DNA of 64,000 nucleotides from an uncultured Cohaesibacter sp. (lineage in GTDB: Bacteria > Pseudomonadota > Alphaproteobacteria > Rhizobiales > Cohaesibacteraceae): the NCBI RefSeq assembly GCF_963662805.1, contig NZ_OY759852.1, positions 62,001-126,000 of the forward strand, written 5' to 3'. Shown one piece after another: positions 1 through 8,582 of this stretch. The notes beneath the pieces were generated by a model, which worked only from the letters and a program-made list of their open reading frames with translations, searched no databases and had not been told where the DNA came from. Positions within the stretch are counted from its first letter, which is position 1; each line of letters opens with the position of its first letter. Made by a program: the position numbers and the translations under genes.

Positions 1-760
1 AGATATCAGCGACACGGGTCTCCGGGTCGGCCAGCAACATGTGACAGGCCAGATCGATCCGCAGTTGGTTCTTGTAACGCACAAGGGTCATCCCCGTGTG
101 GCGTTTGAAAGAGCGAGAGAAGGAACTCGGGCTCTGCCCGGTCAGTTCGGCCAGTTCGGCTTCCGTGATCTGGCTTGTGAGGTTCTCACGCAGATAGTGA
201 ATGGCGCGGTTGACGCCGGTATCCTCGGCATTGCCCATTTCGAGCTGGAAATTGAGGCTTGCGAGAATCTGTGGTTCCGGAGCATGGACAAGGCGATCAA
301 CAATCTCGCAGAAGAGCGCGATCCGCTTAACGCCACTTGCGTCGATGATTTCGGTCATCAATGGCTCGAGCGACTTGCCTGTTTCGTTGTCGAACAACAG
401 ACCGCGCTGAGACCGATTGAGCAGACTGCGGAACGCTTCCATTTCGGGGATCGTTTCGAGCATCGATTCAATGAAGCTCTCGGGAAACTGAATCACCTGA
501 CTGCGGCGGCGCTCGAACTTGTCCTTCGGAATATTGCTAATCCAGTTCTGAGGCAGATAGGGGCCAGTGATAACAAGTTGGCCTGGAGCAAAGTGACCGA
601 TGTGATCGCCGATATAGAACTTGCCTGTCGTGGATACGACGAGGTGGATTTCATATTCGGGATGATAGTGCCAGCGCACTGTGCGGAACGGATATCCATG
701 TTGCCAAGCGGCAAAGGATTCTCCCTTTCGAATATGCACAAGTTCGAGATCAGGCTGCAC
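1..760 (-). CDS. AraC-family transcriptional regulator, 3' end outside window
   Basis: Reading from a GTG at 760 gives an uninterrupted frame to the window edge. The N-terminal part reads like an AraC cupin sensor (RTVRWHYHPEYEIHLV and PGQLVITGPYLPQNW near residues 20-65). The C-terminal part carries the first helix-turn-helix of an AraC DNA-binding domain (LTSQITEAELAELTGQSPS, then FSRSFKRHTGM). An AGGAGG box lies just upstream of the GTG and decides the start; no ATG is better placed. The second HTH and stop lie outside the window. It is on the same strand as the xylitol/xylulose genes but about 790 bases downstream of them, so a role in sugar-response control is only a guess from position. 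Family assignment is firm; the inducer is unknown. Confidence 0.85.
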   Translation of the reverse strand, partial: MQPDLELVHIRKGESFAAWQHGYPFRTVRWHYHPEYEIHLVVSTTGKFYIGDHIGHFAPGQLVITGPYLPQNWISNIPKDKFERRRSQVIQFPESFIESMLETIPEMEAFRSLLNRSQRGLLFDNETGKSLEPLMTEIIDASGVKRIALFCEIVDRLVHAPEPQILASLNFQLEMGNAEDTGVNRAIHYLRENLTSQITEAELAELTGQSPSSFSRSFKRHTGMTLVRYKNQLRIDLACHMLLADPETRVADI

Positions 761-1549
761 TTTTTCCTCCTACCCGCATCTGACTTGATCCCTCCCAAGA
801 CCAATTATTACCGGATGCGTTGGCTCAGAGTATATTCGGGAAAGTTTTTAGTTCTCCACATCACTACGGAGAAATATATAATACGTTTTTGACCTTCGTT
901 TGTGAATTTTCGCATAATCTGGAATTCCTAGACACAGCCAAGGATCTCTAACTTCTATGGTTTTTACTGCCCACTTTTTATGCTGCAGCGCAGAAATTGG
1001 GCATGTATTAGCCTATAGTTCTACGAATATGCCCGAATGGGTATAATGCTATCAGCTCATTTTGTAGAGGTTTCTGACTACAACCGACATTCATGGGTGC
1101 CGTTTCTTGATACTATTTTGACCTTTGCGGTGACTTTTCGTCACACAAATATTCTTTGCAACCTATGCGAATGGGGTTTTCAGAAATGCTTTTCAAGGTT
1201 GAATTGAGACAAAATCCCGCCATGAAGTCACCCCTCCCAGACATAAACGTCACGAGCAATTGAGCGTCGGCTCCGACCTCAAAAAGGGGAAAATAAATTG
1301 AATTTGGCGGGGGAAAACTTTGGAAAATAAAAAAGAAGGGCAAATCCTGCCCTTCTTTTCTGACGACGGAGCGTGTTTCGCATTGATAGGCGGGCGTCGC
1401 GTCACAGGCGACAGAGTTGAACCGGTGAGAAGGGAAAGAGCTCAAGCATCTGCCACTGCTCCGACCGTCAAGACTTGCTTCAGGCGGTGATCGTTGCCTT
1501 GTTGGCAGGGCTCAGATTATCAAAGCCCCGCCCGGTCTTTCGCTCACCA
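761..1549. other. Intergenic region between AraC regulator and xylB
   Basis: No convincing gene is visible on either strand. The region is AT-rich around 880-1060 and should hold the promoter of the AraC gene. It also contains the hairpin listed at 1331-1359. The open frames here have no ribosome site and no recognisable protein character. Confidence 0.6.
1331..1359 (-). terminator. Rho-independent terminator downstream of xylB
   Basis: A perfect 12-bp stem (AAAAGAAGGGCA pairing with TGCCCTTCTTTT) encloses a 5-nt loop. On the minus strand it is followed by a T-rich run. It lies about 190 bases after the xylB stop and probably ends the xdh-xylB transcript. The plus-strand flank is less T-rich. 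Confidence 0.75.
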
Positions 1550-2992
1550 TCATTTCTGCAAATTTAGATAAGTGTCTCTATAGACTTGATATTTCGGCGC
1601 GTATTTTTCTGCCAGAACAGGGTCAGGCCTGAACTCACCGTCAATTTTCGGCGGTGCAAAGACGCGCGCCGACGTATCTCCGGTCGCGCAGGCAGCTCCC
1701 AATTTTGCCGCTCCGAAAGCCGCGCCATAGTCTCCGCCTTCCGGCTTCAGCAAGGTCAATCCGGTGACAGCGGCCATGATTTGCAGCCACTGATCGGACC
1801 TGGCTCCGCCGCCCACGGCATAGACCGCTTCGATCTCGGTGCCCGCCGCCTTGAGGACACGCACGCAATCGGCAAAGGCCATCGCGACGCCTTCCATCGT
1901 TGCCTGCACGAGATCGGGCAATTGCGTCACGCGCTGCAATCCGGTGAAAGCACCGGTCGCATTTGGATTGTTATGCGGCGTTCTTTCGCCAGAAAGGTAT
2001 GGAAGGAAACTGATACTTGTTGGATCATTGATACTTTCTGGCAGCAGACCTGCTAATTCTGCCGGTGTTCGACCGGTCATTTCACTGAGCCAGGTGAGAC
2101 TATCAGTGGCAGAAAGTATCACTCCCATCTGATGCCATGTGTTCGGCACTGCATGACAAAATGCGTGCACCGCATCTTCTGTGTTCGGAGCGAAGCGATC
2201 GGTTGCAGCAAACAGGACCCCCGAAGTACCGAGGGACAGGAAGCCTGTGCCGGGGGTAATGACACCCATCCCGCAAGCAGTTGCGGCATTGTCTCCGCCA
2301 CCACCAGCGACAGGCACCTGAGGGACGCCCCAGGCTTCGGCCAATTCGGCGCGAAGCATGCCGGACACGTCCGATCCTTCCACGAGGCTCGGCATGTGAC
2401 TGTTGTTCAGCCCCGTCGCCTCGAGCAGTTCAGGCGACCATTTCCGACCCGCCACATCGAGCCAGAGCGTTCCGGCCGCGTCCGACATTTCGGCGACATG
2501 ATCACCGGTCAGCCAGAGGCGGACATAATCCTTGGGCAGAAGCACCTTGGCGGTCTTCTCGAAGATTTCGGGTTCATGCTGCGCCACCCAGAGCAGTTTG
2601 GGGGCGGTGAAGCCTGCCATCACGATATTGCCGCCGATGCCGCGGAAATCGGCCCGCTTTTCAAGCTCGAGGCATTGCTCGCCCGAGCGGCCATCATTCC
2701 ACATGATGCAGGGGCGCAAGGGCTTGTCGGCGGCATCCAGCAGGGTCGCCCCATGCATGTGTCCAGACAGGCCGATGGCCTTGAGTTTGGAGAGCGCATC
2801 CTTGTTGACGCGCCCCAATTCGATGATTGCGGCTTCGCAGGCCTTGATCCAGCTGTCCGGATCCTGTTCCGACCAACCCGGATGGGGACGTTCGACGGTG
2901 AGCGGTGCGGTCGTGACCGCGACCGCCGCAAATTTTTCGTCGACCAGCATCGCCTTGACACCAGAGGTGCCGATATCGAGTCCCAGATACAT
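1550..2992 (-). CDS. xylB: Xylulokinase (FGGY family)
   Basis: Cytoplasmic kinase that phosphorylates D-xylulose to xylulose 5-phosphate for the pentose phosphate pathway. The 480-aa length is normal for XylB. It opens with the ATP-binding phosphate-1 motif (LGLDIGTSGVKA, residues 3-14), has the XylB-type SGHMHG segment at 76-81, and has the catalytic Asp in GGGGDN at about 234. The FGGY C-terminal domain has VGGGARSDQWLQ near residue 395. An AGGAGG-type ribosome site precedes the ATG. It follows the xylitol dehydrogenase gene by 21 bases, so the two form an operon that would convert xylitol to xylulose 5-phosphate. Xylulokinase is preferred over other FGGY kinases because of the neighbour and the SGHMHG motif. 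Confidence 0.9.
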   Translation of the reverse strand: MYLGLDIGTSGVKAMLVDEKFAAVAVTTAPLTVERPHPGWSEQDPDSWIKACEAAIIELGRVNKDALSKLKAIGLSGHMHGATLLDAADKPLRPCIMWNDGRSGEQCLELEKRADFRGIGGNIVMAGFTAPKLLWVAQHEPEIFEKTAKVLLPKDYVRLWLTGDHVAEMSDAAGTLWLDVAGRKWSPELLEATGLNNSHMPSLVEGSDVSGMLRAELAEAWGVPQVPVAGGGGDNAATACGMGVITPGTGFLSLGTSGVLFAATDRFAPNTEDAVHAFCHAVPNTWHQMGVILSATDSLTWLSEMTGRTPAELAGLLPESINDPTSISFLPYLSGERTPHNNPNATGAFTGLQRVTQLPDLVQATMEGVAMAFADCVRVLKAAGTEIEAVYAVGGGARSDQWLQIMAAVTGLTLLKPEGGDYGAAFGAAKLGAACATGDTSARVFAPPKIDGEFRPDPVLAEKYAPKYQVYRDTYLNLQK

Positions 2993-3013
2993 GTCTTCCT
3001 CCTCCCCGCTTGA

Positions 3014-4057
3014 TCAGTCTTTCGACACTTCGATCTGGATCTTCACATCCGTATCGCGAGCTTCAACCGCACGGTCAAAGGCTGCAATGCTGTCGGCAAA
3101 CGGCAGCGTGGCGGAGATGAGCGGGTTGAGGTCAACCTTGCCAGCACCGATCAAGGCAATGGCGCGGTCATAGATGTTGGCATAACGGAAGACGGTTTCG
3201 AGACGCAATTCCTTGGCCTGCAGGCCGACAATGTCCATCGGAACCGGCTCAACCGGCATGCCGACGAGCACGATGGCGCCACCCGGACGGGCGCAGGCAG
3301 GCAGATCGAGGATCGCCGGAGCGGCGCCGGAGCATTCGAAGACCACGTCGGCACCCCAATTGTCGGTTGCCTCTGCGATGGCCTGCGCGGCAGGCTGCTC
3401 GCGAATGTTGATGACTTCAATGCCGTCATATTTGGCGATGATGTCGAGCTTTGGCTGGGCGAGGTCTGCGACATAGACCTTGGCGCAACCACCAGCAAGG
3501 GCGGCAAGAGCGGTCATCATGCCGATCGGACCGGCGCCGATGACAAGGCCGATATCGCCCGGCTGGATCTTGGCGCGAAGAGAGGCCTGCATGCCGATGG
3601 CGAACGGTTCGACCATGGCACCCTGAGCGTAAGAGACGCTCTCAGGCAGCTTGTAGGTGAAGGCTGCGGGATGGACAACGGACGGGGTCAGGCAGCCATG
3701 GATCGGCGGGGTGGCCCAGAAGGTCACGGCCGGATCTACGTTGTAGATGCCGAGCTTGGAGGCGCGAGAGGTCGGATCGGGAATGCCCGGTTCCATGCAG
3801 ACGCGGTCGCCCACACTCAGATGCTTGACGTTGGCACCCAGCTCGGTGACCACACCGGCGGCTTCATGGCCCAGAACCATCGGGGCGTTGACCACGAACT
3901 GGCCGATCTTGCCGTGGGTATAATAGTGCACGTCAGACCCGCAAACACCAACGGTGCGAATGTCGACGCGAACGTCATCCGGGCCCAGATCATTGGGCAG
4001 CGGGAAGTCCCGTAAGGAGAGCTTACCCTTTTCTTCCAATACAAGTGCCTGTGCCAT
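3014..4057 (-). CDS. NAD-dependent xylitol (polyol) dehydrogenase, zinc MDR family
   Basis: Medium-chain dehydrogenase that probably oxidises xylitol to D-xylulose, the substrate of the downstream XylB. Catalytic zinc ligands are visible as Cys39 (GVCGSD), His64-Glu65 (LGHEAAG) and Glu150 (MVEPFAIG). The nucleotide fold has GAGPIG at 174-179 followed by an acidic residue (VADLAQ), which fits NAD rather than NADP. The four-cysteine structural zinc loop of classical alcohol dehydrogenases is missing: residues 84-105 hold one cysteine only. This is usual in the rhizobial polyol dehydrogenase group. A strong ribosome site (AGGAGG) precedes the ATG. Sorbitol or another polyol could be the true substrate. 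Confidence 0.82.
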   Translation of the reverse strand: MAQALVLEEKGKLSLRDFPLPNDLGPDDVRVDIRTVGVCGSDVHYYTHGKIGQFVVNAPMVLGHEAAGVVTELGANVKHLSVGDRVCMEPGIPDPTSRASKLGIYNVDPAVTFWATPPIHGCLTPSVVHPAAFTYKLPESVSYAQGAMVEPFAIGMQASLRAKIQPGDIGLVIGAGPIGMMTALAALAGGCAKVYVADLAQPKLDIIAKYDGIEVINIREQPAAQAIAEATDNWGADVVFECSGAAPAILDLPACARPGGAIVLVGMPVEPVPMDIVGLQAKELRLETVFRYANIYDRAIALIGAGKVDLNPLISATLPFADSIAAFDRAVEARDTDVKIQIEVSKD

Positions 4058-4451
4058 GATTTTCCTCCTGAAGTTCGCAGATCCTGCGAAATTATCTGAT
4101 CAATTGAGAACGAGGCGGCCGCATCGGCGCCTGTCTCACCTCAGTCATGGAGGATATTTGTGATTTTCCGCGCCTGTAAATCAGCGCCGGGGCTTGCTAG
4201 TAGGCATTTTACCAAAGTGGTGAAACGAGTATCAGTCCCAACGGAGCAAATGAGGGAGGAAAGCCGCCTCTGTGGATGGTTCGCATCCGAAAAATCCCTG
4301 AGAGCCGGTAAGCACAGGCCAACTTCGGGAAAGATTTGCAAAGCCAGACAATCATTTATGTGCGATTGTTACCTGATAGCTTTTTGACCGATGAAATTTC
4401 ACTGCCCGCTCCTTATACGGAAGTATCAGTCCGGGCTTGCATTATTCCGCT
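4058..4451. other. Intergenic region upstream of the xdh-xylB operon
   Basis: No gene is supported. The region should contain the xdh promoter. Two 11-bp direct repeats (AGTATCAGTCC, near 4229 and 4420) and an imperfect palindrome TTTACCAAAGTGGTGAAA at 4208-4225 are possible regulator sites. I looked for B12-type and other riboswitch cores and did not find one. Confidence 0.4.
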
Positions 4452-5321
4452 TCATTCGGGTTTGGAAGATGGCTTCATCTGCTGCATCAGGCCCGACATC
4501 CAGCGCTTTTGCACCATCGCCTTGCGCTTGACGTTCATCGCTTCCATGATTTTTGGAGCGGCTTCTTCGAAGCTGGCTTGCAGGGCCGGATGAATGGTCT
4601 CACACAGCAGGATATGAAAGCCCACCGCAGTTTCAATCACTTCGCTCATCTTGCCCTCGCCGAGCGAGAACAGCACTTCGTCCAGCTCGGGGAAAAGCTG
4701 CCCCCGCCCGATGCGGCCAAGCGAGCCCTTTTCCAGAGCGCTGGGACATTCCGAATGCCTCAAGGCCGTCTGGCCGAACTGGTCGATCGAGCCGTCCAGA
4801 TCCTTGTAGATCTCGCTGATGCGGCGGGCGGCTTCCGATCTCACATTTTCAGGGAAATCGTCATTAATGGTGATGAGAATTTGCCGCACGGTGCGCGTTT
4901 CATCAATCCTGAACTTCTCCGGATAGCGCTCGAACCAGTCACGCGCCTCGTCAAAGGTTGCCAGAGAGACGCTCGAAGCGACCTTCTCCAGCACAGCATC
5001 AACGCGCAACTCCCGACCCAGCGCCTCACGCAGAATGGCCTCGGTCAGGGAATTCAGGGCCAGATCTTCGCTGAATTCTTCGCTGTTGTCATAACGGGAG
5101 CGCACATTCTCGACGGCACGGTCGAGCATTTGTTCCGGGACATGAACCCCTTGCGCTTCGGGGCTTTTCAGCACTATCGCTTCAATGGTGAGCGAGCGCT
5201 GCGCATTTTCCTCGGCGATCATTTTCTCATTGCCGGTCAGTTCATCATAGCGGCGCTCGAAGGCGGTGAGTGAGGCGCGCATGAGGTGATGCGCCAACAG
5301 ATTGGCATCATTCATGAGCAT
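4452..5321 (-). CDS. nifM: NifM, peptidyl-prolyl isomerase needed for nitrogenase iron protein maturation
   Basis: NifM is a parvulin-type peptidyl-prolyl cis-trans isomerase that helps NifH reach its active dimeric form. The 289-aa protein has a helical N-terminal domain (to about residue 125) and a C-terminal PpiC-like domain. Visible elements are the VRQILITIND strand near 145, then the SLGRIGRGQLFPELDEVLFSLGEG segment near 200-223 and a VGFHILLCETI end. Its first codons overlap the nifZ stop by ten bases, so it is translationally coupled as the last gene of the iscA-nifM operon. NifM is typical of gammaproteobacterial clusters and uncommon in alphaproteobacteria, which fits horizontal origin of the region. 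Confidence 0.9.
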   Translation of the reverse strand: MLMNDANLLAHHLMRASLTAFERRYDELTGNEKMIAEENAQRSLTIEAIVLKSPEAQGVHVPEQMLDRAVENVRSRYDNSEEFSEDLALNSLTEAILREALGRELRVDAVLEKVASSVSLATFDEARDWFERYPEKFRIDETRTVRQILITINDDFPENVRSEAARRISEIYKDLDGSIDQFGQTALRHSECPSALEKGSLGRIGRGQLFPELDEVLFSLGEGKMSEVIETAVGFHILLCETIHPALQASFEEAAPKIMEAMNVKRKAMVQKRWMSGLMQQMKPSSKPE

Positions 5322-5818
5322 TGCGTCCCCTCACCGTCCCTGGCATTGAAATCTTCGAACAGGGGCGAAAGGGCACTTTCGGGTACCATCAATGTCCGAC
5401 CGGGAAAGCGCACATGATAGGCAACACAGCCCAGCGCCTCGACGACCTCGTCATCCCGGATCACCTTGATCACCTCGCCCTGATCTCCCGTGGTGGCCAC
5501 GACCTCGCCCTTGATGCCAAGGGGAATACGGGCCACGACCTTTTCGCCGAATTCGAAACGGCTCGGGTTCCATGGCGCGTCGACCGGGATCAGTTCCTTG
5601 TCCCGGCAGCCGACAATCATGTCCTCGTCGGTGAAATGCACCGTATAGATGACCTGATCCTGCAGGAAGGTTCCGATATCGCGCACCACACCTGTCGAGC
5701 CGCGCCGAATGAGGAGCGTCCCGGTGTTGGCTCCGGGATAGGTGCCGTCGTTGCGGACGTTGCGTGTGACACGGACGACTTCACCATATTCATAGCGGCT
5801 GGGAGGCTGGCTTTCCAT
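5312..5818 (-). CDS. nifZ: NifZ, P-cluster maturation protein
   Basis: NifZ acts with NifW in the late assembly of P-clusters in the MoFe protein. The sequence shows the two tandem SH3-like NifZ units: YEYGEVVRVTRNVRNDGTYPG near the start and FEFGEKVVARIPLGIKGEVV near residue 90. Each is followed by the valine- and glycine-rich strands typical of the family. The length of 168 aa is slightly long for NifZ. An ATG at 5818 is preferred; an in-frame GTG at 5824 is the alternative, and neither has a strong ribosome site. It sits between nifW (12 bases upstream) and nifM (overlapping), the same order as in Azotobacter. Confidence 0.92.
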   Translation of the reverse strand: MESQPPSRYEYGEVVRVTRNVRNDGTYPGANTGTLLIRRGSTGVVRDIGTFLQDQVIYTVHFTDEDMIVGCRDKELIPVDAPWNPSRFEFGEKVVARIPLGIKGEVVATTGDQGEVIKVIRDDEVVEALGCVAYHVRFPGRTLMVPESALSPLFEDFNARDGEGTQCS

Positions 5819-5830
5819 TGTCACACCCGG

Positions 5831-6145
5831 CTATTTGAGCAGATCTTCAAGGGGCACGAAGGCAGGTTTTGCGGGCTGGAAGACTTTGAACACCTTCTCC
5901 GTCAGGGCGTCCGACTCGACAAAGTCCTGATAGGCCTGTTTGAGGTTGCGGGTGTAGTAGTCCCACCATGACTCGCTGACCACCGGGCCCTCACGATCAA
6001 TGGTGAGATAGTCATGGAAACGCTGAAGGATGTGCAGGCGGTTGACCATGACGACATGGGGATCAAACTCGATCTCGAAATAGTCGAGAAATTCCTCGGC
6101 ACTGCTCAGATCGTCGATTTCGGATTCCAGTTCTTCGTTTCTCAT
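5831..6145 (-). CDS. nifW: NifW, nitrogenase-stabilising/protective protein
   Basis: A small 104-aa acidic protein of the NifW family, which associates with the MoFe protein during maturation and helps protect it from oxygen. Family marks are the N-terminal DDLSSAEEFLDYFEIEFDP, the NRLHILQRFHDYL helix and the C-terminal AYQDFVESDALTEKVFKVFQ block. The ATG overlaps the stop of the upstream TPR gene (ATGA). A good AAAGGAG box lies inside the end of that gene, so translation is coupled. Confidence 0.93.
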   Translation of the reverse strand: MRNEELESEIDDLSSAEEFLDYFEIEFDPHVVMVNRLHILQRFHDYLTIDREGPVVSESWWDYYTRNLKQAYQDFVESDALTEKVFKVFQPAKPAFVPLEDLLK

Positions 6146-6690
6146 ACTGTCGCTCCTTTCAGGTCCGCCATGCGCTCGCGGGTCAGCTCAAGCAATGGCT
6201 TGCAATTCAGTCGGTTGGCGTGATCGAGTTCAACCAGCTTCTCAAGCGGGGCGAGCGCGTCTTCAAACCGCTCAAGCCGCATCAGGAGATAGGCCCTACC
6301 CTTCAGCGCCCAGAGATAGAAGCGCAACATGGGCATGGCCTCGCCGCCGGTCTTCTCGACATCACTCATGGTGAGCAGGTGCCAGTCCGCGGCCAAATTC
6401 AGACGTTTGGCCGCTTCGCTCATGGCCCGGTCCGCTATCGGCAGAGCCTCTTCAAAGGCCTGCATGAAATAATAGTGGCGATAGAGCGCGACGATGACGT
6501 TGAGATCATCGGGGGCCAGTTGCTCGGCCTCGTTGAGGGCTTCGTCGCGCAGCTTGGGGGATGGTGCGCGGCTTGCCCTGTCGAGGAGCAAGGCCGCTTC
6601 CGGGGAAGGCTCCTCGTTGAAATAGAGCGCACCACCCTCGAAATCGAGGAGATCGCGTGGCGTGGACAGTGTCGCGGTTTCGTCAGGCAT
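6142..6690 (-). CDS. Tetratricopeptide-like protein of the nif operon, function unknown
   Basis: A 182-aa, all-helical, acidic protein with degenerate TPR-like units. One pair runs from about residue 45 (RDEALNEAEQLAPDDLNVIVALYRHY) and the last from about 128 (LKGRAYLLMRLERFEDALAPLEKL). No signal peptide, membrane segment or cofactor motif is visible. It lies between cysE and nifW with a GGGAGG ribosome site, and its stop overlaps the nifW start. A scaffolding or docking role in metallocluster assembly is suggested by position only. I recall similar unnamed TPR proteins beside nifW in other clusters but cannot name a studied one. Confidence 0.72.
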   Translation of the reverse strand: MPDETATLSTPRDLLDFEGGALYFNEEPSPEAALLLDRASRAPSPKLRDEALNEAEQLAPDDLNVIVALYRHYYFMQAFEEALPIADRAMSEAAKRLNLAADWHLLTMSDVEKTGGEAMPMLRFYLWALKGRAYLLMRLERFEDALAPLEKLVELDHANRLNCKPLLELTRERMADLKGATV

Positions 6691-6713
6691 TGACGGCCTC
6701 CCGCAATTTCAGC

Positions 6714-7384
6714 TCATCGTGCTCGCAAACTGTTGCTGCGTCGCAGGCCCTCGCACTCACCCTCTTCCTCGTCCCGTCCCTTCAATTCGGCTTCAAGCAC
6801 TTCGACCCGCTTGATGAGACTGGCGATGGCGTCGGACACCGGATCGGGGATAAGGTGATGATTGAGATCGATGCCATGGGGGTCGAGATAGGCGACCTTG
6901 TCCTTGCGGCGCACGATGCTGCCGGGCACACCAACAACGGTGGAGCCGGAAGGCACATTGCCGACGACAACGGAGTTGGCGCCGACCTTGGAATTACAGC
7001 CGATGCGCACGGCTCCAAGGATCTTGGCGCCCGCACCCGACCACGACATTGTCTTCAAGGGTCGGATGGCGTTTGCCCTTGTTCCAGGTGGTGCCGCCAA
7101 GGGTGACACCGTGATAGAGGGTAACGCCATCGCCGATTTCGGCTGTCTCGCCGATCACCACCCCTGCGCCGTGATCGATGAAGAAGCGCTCGCCAATGGT
7201 CGCTCCGGGATGGATGTCGATATTGGTGAGAAACCGGGCGAACCACGAAATGAAGCGTGCGCCATAGCCGCCAGTTGGCGAGCCACAGCCGGTTGGCGAT
7301 ACGATACCAGATCAGCGCATGAACGCCGGGATAGATGGTGGCGATTTCGAACAGCGACCGGGCAGCCGGGTCACGCTCGAACAC
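6714..7384 (-). pseudogene. cysE: Serine O-acetyltransferase of the nif cluster, broken by two +1 frameshifts
   Basis: Nif-linked CysE (also called NifP) makes O-acetylserine, which boosts cysteine supply for Fe-S cluster assembly. Three frames must be joined to read the family sequence. Residues from FERDPAARSLFEI to NRLWLANWRLW are in one frame. The hexapeptide-repeat core (ARFISWFARFLTNIDIHPG through HGVTLGGTTWNKGKRHPTL) is in the next. AGAKILGAVRIGCNSKVGA to the C-terminus is in the third. One extra base near 7262-7270 and one extra C near 7036-7042 explain both shifts. Downstream of nifV and upstream of the TPR gene is the usual site. The 5' end is uncertain: GTG at 7384 is usable, but the family normally starts about 10-15 residues earlier. 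It may be a true pseudogene or a pair of sequencing errors. Confidence 0.8.
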
Positions 7385-7413
7385 GCACCTGATATCCTGA
7401 CGTATGGCGCGGA

Positions 7414-8568
7414 TCAGTTTCGTGCGGCAGTTCCCTCGCTCGAAACATCGCGATGAAGGGCGATGAGATCGTCGGTGTCCGGCGAGCGCTTGTAGGCTTC
7501 GGCGAAACGGCGCACATGGGGGATGAGGTCCATCGCCTCGGCAACAGACAGCTGGATCCCGATCTGGCCATAGACATGCTGCACGGCCTTGGTGCCCGAA
7601 TGCTTGCCAAGCACCAGCTCATGCTTGCGTCCGAACCATTCGGGATCAACGCCCTGATAGTTCTCCTTGTCCTTCATCAGCCCGTCGACATGAATGCCGC
7701 TTTCGTGGGTAAAGACGGTTGAACCGACAAGGCTTTTCTGTAGCGGCACGGGGCGACCGGATGCCTTGGCAACAATCTGGGAAAGATGGTTGAGACTGCG
7801 CTCCTCGACAGCGGTTTCAAGCCCGTAAAGCTTGCGACCTGCGGTGACGAATTCTTCAAGCGAGGCGTTGCCCGCCCGCTCGCCAAGGCCGTTCACCGTG
7901 GTGTTGACATGGGTCGCGCCACCGATGGCCGCGGCAAGACTGTTGGCCGTTGCAAGGCCGTAGTCGTCGTGGGCGTGCATTTCGAGTTCAAGGCCGGAAT
8001 TGGCGCTGAGCTTGCGGAAGATTTCGGCGGTGGCGAACGGCTCGAGAATACCGACCGTATCGGCAAAGCGGAAGCGCTGAGCCCCTGCCCGTTCGGCGGC
8101 TTCGAGCACCTGAAGTAGGAAGTCGAGATCGGCGCGGGAGGAATCCTCGCCACCGACAAGCACTTCAAAACCTTCATCGAGGGCCTTTGGCACCATATAG
8201 GCGATCTGGTTGAGGACATAGTCGCGATCCCGTCCGAGCTTGGACCTGATCTGCTGGTCCGACATGGGGATCGACAGATCGATCATGGTCACCCCGAGCC
8301 CGCAGGCTGCGATGAGGTCAACCTCGCTCATGCGGCACCAGACAATCGTCCGGGCGTCGAGCCCCAGAGAGGTGATGGCACGGATGGTTTCGCGCTCATC
8401 CTCGCCCATGGCGGGAATGCCGATTTCGAGCTCGGGAACACCTGCTGCCACAAGCTCGCTTGCAATGGTGCATTTTTCCTGCCGTTTGAAGGCCACGCCA
8501 GCGGTCTGCTCGCCGTCGCGCAGAGTCGTATCGTCGATGATGATAGGGCGATTGACGTGCATGACCAT
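7414..8568 (-). CDS. nifV: Homocitrate synthase NifV
   Basis: NifV condenses acetyl-CoA with 2-oxoglutarate to give homocitrate, the organic ligand of FeMo-cofactor. The 384-aa protein shows the DmpG/HMGL-like barrel: DDTTLRDGEQTAGVAF at residues 12-27, metal-binding HAHDDYGLATANS near 198, and the VNGLGERAGNASLEE block of isopropylmalate/homocitrate synthases near 225. The C-terminal GKHSG motif is present. The first ATG has a ribosome site that is too close; the second in-frame ATG at 8562, seven bases after AAAGGA, is the likelier start. It lies 14 bases after nifS in the operon. Confidence 0.95.
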   Translation of the reverse strand: MVMHVNRPIIIDDTTLRDGEQTAGVAFKRQEKCTIASELVAAGVPELEIGIPAMGEDERETIRAITSLGLDARTIVWCRMSEVDLIAACGLGVTMIDLSIPMSDQQIRSKLGRDRDYVLNQIAYMVPKALDEGFEVLVGGEDSSRADLDFLLQVLEAAERAGAQRFRFADTVGILEPFATAEIFRKLSANSGLELEMHAHDDYGLATANSLAAAIGGATHVNTTVNGLGERAGNASLEEFVTAGRKLYGLETAVEERSLNHLSQIVAKASGRPVPLQKSLVGSTVFTHESGIHVDGLMKDKENYQGVDPEWFGRKHELVLGKHSGTKAVQHVYGQIGIQLSVAEAMDLIPHVRRFAEAYKRSPDTDDLIALHRDVSSEGTAARN

Positions 8569-8582
8569 TTCCTTTCGGTTTC

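Noticed and set aside
41..892. Long plus-strand open frame at the window start
   Set aside because: It is the antisense shadow of the AraC gene, which shows clear family motifs on the minus strand with a good ribosome site.
1113..1445. Minus-strand open frame in the AraC-xylB gap
   Set aside because: No ribosome site, no family resemblance, and it contains the terminator hairpin.
4058..4451. Possible riboswitch upstream of xdh
   Set aside because: No cobalamin, TPP or other core motif could be aligned, and the genes downstream do not suggest one.
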